From Micromonospora alfalfae (lineage in GTDB: Bacteria > Actinomycetota > Actinomycetes > Mycobacteriales > Micromonosporaceae), in assembly GCF_022230925.1 (NCBI RefSeq), contig NZ_JAKKFH010000019.1, forward strand, positions 62,001-126,000: 64,000 nt of DNA, written 5' to 3'. Below the pieces are notes generated by a model, which was not told where the DNA came from, did not search any database, and saw only the letters and a program-made list of their open reading frames with translations. Within the stretch, counting starts at the first letter, position 1. The number at the start of each line of letters is the position of its first letter. Shown piece by piece: positions 15,850 to 23,381 of the stretch. The translations under genes and the position numbers were made by a program.

Positions 15850-17004
15850 ATGCGCAGTCCAGCCCTCGTTCAACCCGTCCCCCTCGCACCGACCGCCAGC
15901 GCACGGACGTCGAGACCCCGGCGGGCCCGCCGGTGGTGGACGGCCCTGGCCGCCGTCGCCGCCATCATCGCCGCCGTGCCGGTCGCGACGACTCCCGCCA
16001 GCGCGGAGTCCAACGGCGGCATACGCGTGATGCCACTGGGCGACTCGATCACCGACGGATTCAACGTCCCCGGCGGTTACCGGATCGAGTTGTGGCAGCG
16101 GTTCACGTCCGGTGGTTACCGGATCGACTTCGTCGGCTCCCAGTTCAACGGGCCAGCCAGCCTCGGCGACCACGACCACCAGGGCCACTCCGGCTGGACG
16201 ATCGCCCAGATCGACGCCAACGTGGTGAACTGGCTGCGGGCCACGAACCCGCGGACCGTGCTGCTGCACATCGGCACCAACGACATGTACGGCGACACGT
16301 CCGGGGCTCCGTCGCGGCTGGCCACGCTCGTCGACCGGATCACCAACACCGCCCCGAACGCTGACGTGTTCGTCGCGACGATCATCCCGAAGTCCGGCGC
16401 TGACAACCAGGTCCGGGGCTACAACGCCGCGATCCCCGGGATCGTGCAGAGCCGGGCCGCCGCCGGAAAACGCGTACACCTGGTCGACATGTACCGCGCC
16501 CTGACGCTCAGCGATCTGGCCGACGGGGTGCACCCTAACGCCACTGGCTACCGCAAGATGGCCGCCGCCTGGTACGACGCTCTCCGTACCGTGCCCGGCA
16601 GCATCGGGGGCGACACACCTCCGACCACTCCCCCGCCCACCACTCCCCCGCCCACCACGCCCCCGCCGACCACTCCCCCGCCGTCCGGCGACTGCCGCGT
16701 GACGTACACGGTCAACGCCTGGAACAGCGGTCTCACCGCGTCGGTCTCGGTGACCAACACGAGCAGCACGCCGGTCAACGGTTGGACCCTGGCGTTCACC
16801 CTGCCCGGTGGGCAGGCCATCACCAGCGGATGGAACGCCACCTACTCCCCGTCCAGCGGAGCGGTGACCGCCCGCAATGTCTCCTACAACGCGACGATCG
16901 CGCCCAACACCTCGGTCGACATCGGCTTCCAGGCGACCCACACGGGTGGCACCGGCCGGCCGGCCGCGTTCACCCTCAACGGCACCGCCTGCGCGGTCGC
17001 CTGA
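15850..17004 (+). CDS. secreted CE3-type SGNH esterase with CBM2
   Basis: Probable extracellular acetylxylan esterase of 384 residues. Start at 15850 follows AGAGGAAG; readings from further upstream only add non-homologous sequence. Signal peptide with a long basic N-region ends about residue 56 (TPASA). The SGNH domain carries block I MPLGDSITDGF (Ser), block III GTNDMYGD (Asn) and block V DGVHPNATGY (Asp and His), the CE3 arrangement. A short TPPPT-type linker (DNA 16616-16685) leads to a CBM2 (CRVTYTVNAWNSG to NGTACAVA) very similar to that of the CE1 esterase. It is separately promoted and ends at a strong hairpin. Confidence 0.9.
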   Translation: MRSPALVQPVPLAPTASARTSRPRRARRWWTALAAVAAIIAAVPVATTPASAESNGGIRVMPLGDSITDGFNVPGGYRIELWQRFTSGGYRIDFVGSQFNGPASLGDHDHQGHSGWTIAQIDANVVNWLRATNPRTVLLHIGTNDMYGDTSGAPSRLATLVDRITNTAPNADVFVATIIPKSGADNQVRGYNAAIPGIVQSRAAAGKRVHLVDMYRALTLSDLADGVHPNATGYRKMAAAWYDALRTVPGSIGGDTPPTTPPPTTPPPTTPPPTTPPPSGDCRVTYTVNAWNSGLTASVSVTNTSSTPVNGWTLAFTLPGGQAITSGWNATYSPSSGAVTARNVSYNATIAPNTSVDIGFQATHTGGTGRPAAFTLNGTACAVA

Positions 17005-17015
17005 CACCGGCCCTC

Positions 17016-17045
17016 GCGGTGCCGGGCCCGGCGGCCCGGCACCGC
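17016..17045 (+). terminator. hairpin after the CE3 gene
   Basis: Perfect 12-bp stem GCGGTGCCGGGC with a 6-base loop, 11 bp after the stop. The convergent WD40 gene ends at 17106, so this may serve both strands. Confidence 0.75.
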
Positions 17046-17105
17046 CCCCGGCACCCGCTGGTCGGCGAGACCCCGCGTCAACGCCGTGAACGGTGGCCCT
17101 CACGG

Positions 17106-20100
17106 CTACATCAGGTTCTGGACCGGAACACACGCACGGCAGGGCCAGACGCGTACGGTGCCGTCGTCATGCGTCGAGACGAGCCGCTCGCCGTCCGGGC
17201 TGAAGTCGACGGTCTCCACGGAGGCGCCGAATCCCCCGAAGGTCACTGACTGCGCGGCCTCCGAAGCGCGCCACAGCCGAGCGGTGCCGTCCTTTCCAGA
17301 GCTGAGCACCCATTGCCCATCCGGGCTGAACGACACGTGCCAGACGGGACCCTCGTGCCCTCGCAACACGATCGGCGCGCTGCCGCCCGCGACGGAGTGG
17401 ATCTGCACGGTGCCGTCGAAGCCGGCACTGGCGACCCGTTGTCCGTCCGGGCTGAACGCCACGGCCCACACCAGTCCCTCGTGACCGGGAAGTAGTAGTG
17501 GTTCGGCAGTGCGGAGAGCGTCCCAGATCCGTAGGGTGCCCTCCGCGCCGGCTGTGGCGACCTTCGTGCCGTCCGGGCTGAAGGCGGCGTACCGGATCTC
17601 CTCGGCGACCCGATGGACTACCGGGGCACTCTGACCGCTGAGGTCCCAGATTCGCAGGCTCCGGTCGTTGCTGACGCTGGCCAGCCGGCGGCCATCAGGG
17701 CTGAAGTCAGCGGTCCACGCCTGCTTCTCGTGCCCCCGGAGCACCACCGGATCGTGTCTGCCGGCGAGGTCCCAGACCCGTACGCTGCCGTCGCGGCCGC
17801 CGGTGGCCACACTCGTCCCGTCCGAACTCACAGTGAGACCGTAGACGTCGCCGTCGTGGCTGCCGAGCACCCGAGGCTCGGCGGGTGCGGCCAGCTCCCA
17901 GACCCGCACCGTGCCGTCCTCGCCGCCGCTGACCACCCGCTGCCCGTCCGGGGTGAACGCGGCGGACCAGGTGGCCTTCTTGTGGCCCCGCAGGATCAGA
18001 CGATCGCTGCCCGGGTCCCAGATCCGTAACGTGCCATCATCGGCGGCGCTCACCAACCGGGATCCATCCCTGCTGAACGCCAACGCCCAGACCCGGTTGG
18101 TGTGGCCGCGCAGCACCAACGGGTCGCCAGCGCCGTTGACGTTCCAGATCCGTACGGTCAGATCGTCACTGGTGGTCGCGACCCACTGCTCGTCCGGGCT
18201 CAGCGCGAGCCCTTCCACAGTGCCCTCATGCCCGCGCAGCACCACCGGGGCCTCCGGCCCGGTCAGCGGCCACACCCAGGCCGTACCGTCGGCGCTGGAG
18301 CAGGCCAGGCGGGTGCCGTCCTGGCTGAACACCAGTGTCCTGGTGGCCTCGCGTGGCCCGGTGAGAATCGTTCTGGTGGATCGCGTGGCCAGGTCCCAGA
18401 GTCGCACCGTCGCGTCGTGGCCGCTGCTGGCCAACTGGCGCCCGTCAGGGCTGAAGGCCACACCGACCGCCACCTTCCTGTGCCCACGCAGCACCACCGG
18501 TGGGTAGCCGCCGCGGGCATCCCAGACCCGAACGGTGGTGTCCTCGCCAGCACTGGCGACCAACCGTCCGTCGGGGCTGAAGGCCGCTCCCCAGACCGGG
18601 CCCTCGTGCCCGCGTAAAACGATGGCACCGGTGGTTCCATCGACCTGCCAGATCCGGACGGTGCCGTCCGACCCGGCGGTGACCAGTCGCTTCCCGTCCG
18701 GGCTGAACATCGGGCTCCAGACCTGTCCCTCGGGTCCGCCGGTGAGAGCCAGGCCCGGGCCGGAGACGCCGTGCCCGGCCCAGGTCCACACCCGCACCTC
18801 GCCGTCGGTCCCGGTGGCCGCCACCCGCCCTCCGTCCGGACTGAACGCCACCCCCAATGCCTTCTTGCCGCTCATCGGCACAATCGCCTGCAGTCGGTCA
18901 TCGGCGGCGGCCTGGCGCAGCACCATCTCCGCGCCGACGGTCGGGCGTGTGGTCAGAGCGCGTTGGGCGAGGCGCTGCGCCTGCTGTGGATCGATCTGCA
19001 GTTGGTTGTTGGCCTCGACCGTCAGCTGCCGGGAAACAGCGAGGTCTCGTTCGGCGGCCGCCCTGTTCGCCTGCACCAGTGCCACTGCGGCGAGGACGCT
19101 CACGACGACAACGGTCGCCGCGAGCGCGGTCAACGCCACGCTGGTCCGCCGCCGTCGGGCTGCCCGGCGCCGGCTCTCTCGGGCACGGCTGGTCTCCAGA
19201 AAGTCCCGTTCCAGGTCACTGAGGTCCATCACCTGGTGCGTTCCCCAGAGCGCCAACTGGACCCCCCGATACAGGAATCCGTCCACACGGTCATGCCGAT
19301 CCCACTCGGCGGCAGCCCCCGTCAGCCTGCGATGGGAGCGCAGCAGCTCCCGATCTTCGGTCAGCCAGCGACGCAGCCGGGGCCACTCCTGGATCAGGGC
19401 CTCGTGGGCCACCATGACGCCCTTCTCATCGGCCGTGACCAACCGCGCGGCCGTCAACCTGCCCAGCACCTCAGCCGCGGCCAACGGGTCCGACCCACCC
19501 ACCAACTCGGCGAGGGGCGCCCGGCGTCGGGTGTCCTCGGTGCCGTCACCGAGGGCGGTCAGGCGCAGGAAGATGTCCCGTGCCAGCCCTCGCCGCCCTT
19601 CGTCGAACTGCGCGTACACCCCCTCGGCGGTACGCGTGATGGCGCCGTTCACGCCGCCTGACTCGCGGTAGTGGGCCAGTGTGATCCGTTTACCCTGCCG
19701 CAGGCGCGACGTCTCCAACAGCGCGTGGGACAGCAGCGGCAGCGCGCTCGTCTGACCGCCGACGTCTGCCACTGCCATCTCCACCAGTGCCGGATCGACG
19801 AGCAACCCGGCGCGCTCGGCGGGGCCGGTGATCGTCCGACGCAGATCCTCATCGTCCATCGGGCCGATCAACAGCTGGTGCTCGTGGAGAGCGGCCACCA
19901 GGGCCGGATAGGCGGCACACCGACCATAGAAATCGGCCCGCACTCCCAGCACCACGCGAACCCTGGGGATCTCCGCTGCGGCGAGCAGCGCGGCAATGAA
20001 GCCCGATCGCTCCTCCTCGTCCCGGCAGAGCGTGAAGAGCTCCTCGAACTGGTCCACCACGATGAGCATGTTCGCGACCGATGAGCGGGCATCACGAATC

Positions 20101-20744
20101 TGCTCGATCGTTTCGCGAATGCTGGCCGGATCATCGGTCAGTTGGCGTTGGACCGTGTCACGAGCCAGGTCCTGCTCATTGGCGAGCTGGAACGCGAGCT
20201 CTTCGATGGGATGTTCGCCGGGCGTCATCAGCAGTGTGGCCCAGGTCGGCAGACCCTTCACCGGATTATCGACCACAGCCGCTATCAGGCCCGCTCGCAG
20301 TAGGGACGACTTGCCCGCACCAGACGGGGCGAAAACCGCGACGAACCGGAGGCGGGTGAGCATTTCACAGAGCTGGGCCACCATGCGCTCACGTCCGAAG
20401 AACCATTCTGAGTCTTCCGGCTGAAACGCTGCCATTCCCCAGTACGGCCCGCGGCTGGCCCCCACCGTCTCGGCGGACGTCATGCTCGCGATCAGGCTGT
20501 GCCACCGTTCGGTCCATTCGGCTGGATCGCCGTCACAGGCGGCCACGTACGCCAGTGTCACCTGAAGGCTTGGCACGGTCTCTCCGCTGGCCGCCTTCGC
20601 CAGGGTGGTCACCGAGAAGTGCGCGCGTCTGGCCAGTTGACGGTAGGTCGGCGAACCCGCCTTTGTCCGCAGCTGACGCAGGTCGAGTGCGAACCGCTCC
20701 AGCTCGCCTGCCTCCGGGTCGAGCGGCCGCTCAGGTCTTCCCAC
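17106..20744 (-). CDS. HTH - nSTAND NTPase - WD40 repeat protein
   Basis: Large signalling protein of about 1212 residues. The GTG at 20744 has GGGGGA 5 nt upstream; GTG 20759 is the alternative. Order: XRE-like HTH (about 20-80, YRQLARRAHFSVTTLAKAAS); nSTAND ATPase with Walker A APSGAGKSSLL and Walker B MLIVVDQFEELF; winged and helical part; one TM helix after a basic stretch (TALAATVVVVSVLAAVALVQ); then 14 WD40 repeats, each with FSPDG-like and VRVW-like ends, enough for two seven-bladed propellers. The tail has CRAC. STAND proteins of this build are thought to oligomerise on ligand binding, and some act in conflict or developmental signalling; the ligand and effector are unknown. It is divergent from the I36 inhibitor. 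Confidence 0.88.
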   Translation of the reverse strand: MGRPERPLDPEAGELERFALDLRQLRTKAGSPTYRQLARRAHFSVTTLAKAASGETVPSLQVTLAYVAACDGDPAEWTERWHSLIASMTSAETVGASRGPYWGMAAFQPEDSEWFFGRERMVAQLCEMLTRLRFVAVFAPSGAGKSSLLRAGLIAAVVDNPVKGLPTWATLLMTPGEHPIEELAFQLANEQDLARDTVQRQLTDDPASIRETIEQIRDARSSVANMLIVVDQFEELFTLCRDEEERSGFIAALLAAAEIPRVRVVLGVRADFYGRCAAYPALVAALHEHQLLIGPMDDEDLRRTITGPAERAGLLVDPALVEMAVADVGGQTSALPLLSHALLETSRLRQGKRITLAHYRESGGVNGAITRTAEGVYAQFDEGRRGLARDIFLRLTALGDGTEDTRRRAPLAELVGGSDPLAAAEVLGRLTAARLVTADEKGVMVAHEALIQEWPRLRRWLTEDRELLRSHRRLTGAAAEWDRHDRVDGFLYRGVQLALWGTHQVMDLSDLERDFLETSRARESRRRAARRRRTSVALTALAATVVVVSVLAAVALVQANRAAAERDLAVSRQLTVEANNQLQIDPQQAQRLAQRALTTRPTVGAEMVLRQAAADDRLQAIVPMSGKKALGVAFSPDGGRVAATGTDGEVRVWTWAGHGVSGPGLALTGGPEGQVWSPMFSPDGKRLVTAGSDGTVRIWQVDGTTGAIVLRGHEGPVWGAAFSPDGRLVASAGEDTTVRVWDARGGYPPVVLRGHRKVAVGVAFSPDGRQLASSGHDATVRLWDLATRSTRTILTGPREATRTLVFSQDGTRLACSSADGTAWVWPLTGPEAPVVLRGHEGTVEGLALSPDEQWVATTSDDLTVRIWNVNGAGDPLVLRGHTNRVWALAFSRDGSRLVSAADDGTLRIWDPGSDRLILRGHKKATWSAAFTPDGQRVVSGGEDGTVRVWELAAPAEPRVLGSHDGDVYGLTVSSDGTSVATGGRDGSVRVWDLAGRHDPVVLRGHEKQAWTADFSPDGRRLASVSNDRSLRIWDLSGQSAPVVHRVAEEIRYAAFSPDGTKVATAGAEGTLRIWDALRTAEPLLLPGHEGLVWAVAFSPDGQRVASAGFDGTVQIHSVAGGSAPIVLRGHEGPVWHVSFSPDGQWVLSSGKDGTARLWRASEAAQSVTFGGFGASVETVDFSPDGERLVSTHDDGTVRVWPCRACVPVQNLM

Positions 20745-21102
20745 GTTGTCCCCCGTCACAGAGTTGTTTGTCAGCCTGGCGACATTATTGGCAAACAATC
20801 CATTGGCGACTATATCTAGTTCCGTGAACGCCGATCGACGAGTGTCGGATAGCAGCCACCGCGCAACCAGGCGTACGGCCACGTTCGACGACTCGAGTCG
20901 ATCGACGACACCAAGGAGAACTGGAGGGGGTGTGTGATGCACGCCAGAAACGGCATCGGCGTTGTTACCCACAGCACTGATGGCCGCCCTGGGTACGGGG
21001 GGTGTCACGCAATCCCCGAATGGAAGAGGGGGTATTCGATTACGAGTTCGCTACCGAGGCAACGTCAATTGTTGAAGCGTCAGCAGTCCAGGAAAGGTAG
21101 AC
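20745..21102. other. divergent intergenic region (WD40 protein / I36 inhibitor)
   Basis: Gene-free and less GC-rich than its surroundings. It contains an inverted repeat TTGTTTG (20764-20770) / CAAACAA (20792-20798) directly before the WD40-protein start, which could be an operator for that protein's own HTH (inference). GGAAAGG before 21103 is the inhibitor's ribosome site. No confident promoter is visible on either strand. Confidence 0.4.
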
Positions 21103-21582
21103 ATGAATATCACCCCTACGGCAGCTGAAAACGGTCTGTCGCGACCCCGACTTTCGGTGCGGCACCGATTCGCGGCCCTCGCGGTCGCCGTCGGCCTGCT
21201 CGTGCCGCTGGCGGGCTCTCCGGCGTCCGCAGCGTCCGCCGACGCCCGGCCGCAGACCGCGACGAGCAGCGGCTTGACCGCGGTCGACTTCGGAACCCAG
21301 GCCTGGGGCGACTGTCCGGCCGGCTACGCCTGCCTGTGGACCGGCCTCAACGCGACGGGAACCATGTACATCCTGGCCCGCTGTGAGCCCAACCTGGCTA
21401 TGCCGTCCGGCATGAACAACAACATCGAGTCGGTACGGAACCGCGGCGGAGGCACGATGCGCCTCTTCGACAATGCCAGCGGAACGGGGACACCGCTGCA
21501 ATCGATCTGGAATAACAGCAAGAACGTCAATCTGGCGACGAGCGCAAGGAACAGGGCCAGCTCGCTCCGCGTCGACTGCTAG
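21103..21582 (+). CDS. secreted peptidase inhibitor, family I36-like
   Basis: Small extracellular protein of 159 residues. The N-terminus has an unusually long basic region and a hydrophobic core (FAALAVAVGLLVPLAG), with cleavage likely at ASA near residue 44. The mature part is a gamma-crystallin-like domain with CPAGYACLWTGLNATG and four cysteines in total (CPAGYAC, RCEP, terminal VDC), the pattern of the Streptomyces metalloproteinase inhibitor family I36. It probably inhibits a secreted protease of the host or of a competitor. It stands alone with its own terminator; the divergent WD40 protein may be unrelated. Confidence 0.82.
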   Translation: MNITPTAAENGLSRPRLSVRHRFAALAVAVGLLVPLAGSPASAASADARPQTATSSGLTAVDFGTQAWGDCPAGYACLWTGLNATGTMYILARCEPNLAMPSGMNNNIESVRNRGGGTMRLFDNASGTGTPLQSIWNNSKNVNLATSARNRASSLRVDC

Positions 21583-21595
21583 GACGCGCAGCGAT

Positions 21596-21625
21596 GGGGC
21601 GGCGACGGGATCCCGTCGCCGCCCC
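21596..21625 (+). terminator. terminator hairpin after the I36 inhibitor
   Basis: Perfect 30-bp palindrome beginning GGGGCGGCGACGGG and centred on GATC, 14 bp after the stop. It lies 77 bp from the convergent MaoC gene and may act in both directions. Confidence 0.8.
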
Positions 21626-21701
21626 TCAGCCTGCGGAGGTGCTCAGGAGGCCGGGTAGGACGCAGCACCGAGCACCTCGCGACCCTCGCCGAACTCGTCG
21701 G

Positions 21702-22166
21702 TCACTGCTCCACGGCGCGGTAGAGCCGGCTCACGGTTTCGGCCACGCAGACGGGCTTGCCGCCACTGTCGCTCTCCACTGTGACCGTCACGACCAGCTG
21801 CACACCGCCGCTCACCGGCGACACGTCGACGATGGTGGCGGTGGCGCGTACGGCGGCGCCGACCCGCAGTGGCGCGGGGAAGCGCACCCGGTTCAGCCCG
21901 TAGTTGACACCCATCGCCACCCCCTCGACCCGGTAGAGCCCGCCCGCCAGGGCTGGCAGCAGCGACAGGGTGAGGTACCCGTGGGCGATCGTCCCGCCGA
22001 ACGGCCCCGCCGCGGCTCGGACCGGGTCGAGATGGATCCACTGGTGGTCGTCCGTGGCGTCGGCGAAGAGGTCGACGCGGCTCTGCTCGATGCGCTGCCA
22101 CGGACCGGGCCCGAGGCTCTCGCCGGTCGCGGCGGCCAACTCCTCGACGGAGGTGAAGACTCTCAT
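21702..22166 (-). CDS. MaoC-like (R)-specific enoyl-CoA hydratase
   Basis: Hot-dog fold protein of 154 residues likely hydrating enoyl-CoA thioesters. The hydratase-2 motif is seen as SRVDLFADATDDHQWIHLD, with the catalytic Asp and His, followed by PFGGTIAHGYLTLSLLP, the second family signature. The ribosome site AGGGAG precedes the ATG. It follows the acyl-CoA dehydrogenase by 20 bp on the same strand, giving two consecutive steps of acyl-CoA oxidation. The acyl chain is unknown; neighbours suggest a branched or unusual acid. Confidence 0.9.
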   Translation of the reverse strand: MRVFTSVEELAAATGESLGPGPWQRIEQSRVDLFADATDDHQWIHLDPVRAAAGPFGGTIAHGYLTLSLLPALAGGLYRVEGVAMGVNYGLNRVRFPAPLRVGAAVRATATIVDVSPVSGGVQLVVTVTVESDSGGKPVCVAETVSRLYRAVEQ

Positions 22167-22186
22167 GCCGGATCTCCCTACAGCTG

Positions 22187-23335
22187 TTAGAAGGCGTTGA
22201 CGCCGGTGAGCGCGCGTCCGATGAGGAGTTGCTGAATTTGACTGGTGCCCTCGTAGAGCGTTGCCACCCTGGCGTCGCGCAGATACTTGCCGACCGGATA
22301 CTCGTCGATGTAGCCGTACCCGCCGAAGACCTGGACCGCGTTGTTGGCCGCGCGGACGGCGGCCTCACTGGCGAAGAGCTTGGCCGTCGACGCCTCGGTG
22401 GCGAACGGCTGGTCGCGGTCGATCAGGTCGGCCACCTGCCACACCAGCAGCCGGGCGGCGGCCGTGTCGACCGCGATGGCGGCGAGCAGTTGTTGGACGA
22501 GCTGGTGTGCGGCGATCGGCTTGCCGAACTGGGTGCGCTGCCCGGCGTAACCGACTGCCGCGTCGAGGCAACCCTGGGCGATGCCGACACAGCCGGCGGC
22601 CACCGACATCCGCCCCTTGGCGAGGGTGGCCAGGGCCAGCCGGAACCCGGCGCCCTCGGCACCGAGGCGGGCCGTGTCCGGCACGCGCACCTCGTCGAAG
22701 CCCAGCTCGCCGGTGGCCTGACCGCGTAGGCCGAGCTTGCCGTGGATCTCCCGCCGGGTCAGCCCCGGGCTGTCGGTGGGCACCAGGAACGCGGTGATTC
22801 CGCGGTGCCCGGGGCCGCCGGTGCGGGCGAAGACCAGCGCGACGTCGGCGGTGGTGCCGTTGGTGATGAACATCTTGGTGCCGGTGAGCAGCCAGTCGGT
22901 GCCGTCGCGGATCGCGCGGGTGCGCAGTGCGGCCGCGTCCGAGCCGCTGTCCGGCTCGGTCAGCGCGAAGCAGCCGAGTGCGCTGCCGGCGCAGAGCTTC
23001 GGCAACCACTCGGCCCGCTGTTCCGCGCTCCCGTGCGCGGCGATCGACTTGGCGACCAGGCCGAGGGAGACCGAGACGATGCCGCGCACCGCCGAGTCGC
23101 CCCGGCCCAACTCTTCCAGGACCAGGCAGTACGCGAGGTGGTCGCCGCCGGAACCGCCGTCGGTCTCGGCGATGGTCAGCCCGAGGAAGCCCAGGTCACC
23201 GAGCATGCCGACGATGGCGGGGTCGACCGATTCGCGGCGGTCCCAGACGGCCGCGTGCGGCAGCAGCTCGCGGTCGGCGAACTCGGCGGCCAGCTGGCGG
23301 ACCGCCGCCTGCTCGGCGGAGAGGGTGAGGTCCAT
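22187..23335 (-). CDS. acyl-CoA dehydrogenase
   Basis: FAD enzyme of 382 residues introducing a 2,3 double bond into acyl-CoA. ATG 23335 is preferred; an in-frame TTG at 23344 would add three residues. Signatures: CFALTEPDSGSDAAALRT (FAD-binding signature 1), KMFITNGTTADV, and near the C-terminus QVFGGYGYIDEYPVGKYLRDAR, followed by the substrate base in TLYEGTSQIQQLLIGRAL. The Glu in YEGT is the catalytic base position of short/medium-chain enzymes. An inverted repeat AACTA-N7-TAGTT (23344-23360) covers the region just before the start and is a candidate operator. It is co-directional with MaoC. Confidence 0.93.
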   Translation of the reverse strand: MDLTLSAEQAAVRQLAAEFADRELLPHAAVWDRRESVDPAIVGMLGDLGFLGLTIAETDGGSGGDHLAYCLVLEELGRGDSAVRGIVSVSLGLVAKSIAAHGSAEQRAEWLPKLCAGSALGCFALTEPDSGSDAAALRTRAIRDGTDWLLTGTKMFITNGTTADVALVFARTGGPGHRGITAFLVPTDSPGLTRREIHGKLGLRGQATGELGFDEVRVPDTARLGAEGAGFRLALATLAKGRMSVAAGCVGIAQGCLDAAVGYAGQRTQFGKPIAAHQLVQQLLAAIAVDTAAARLLVWQVADLIDRDQPFATEASTAKLFASEAAVRAANNAVQVFGGYGYIDEYPVGKYLRDARVATLYEGTSQIQQLLIGRALTGVNAF

Positions 23336-23381
23336 GACGCTCAAACTAGCGGTGATAGTTAAACGCGTCCAGACCGGACGT

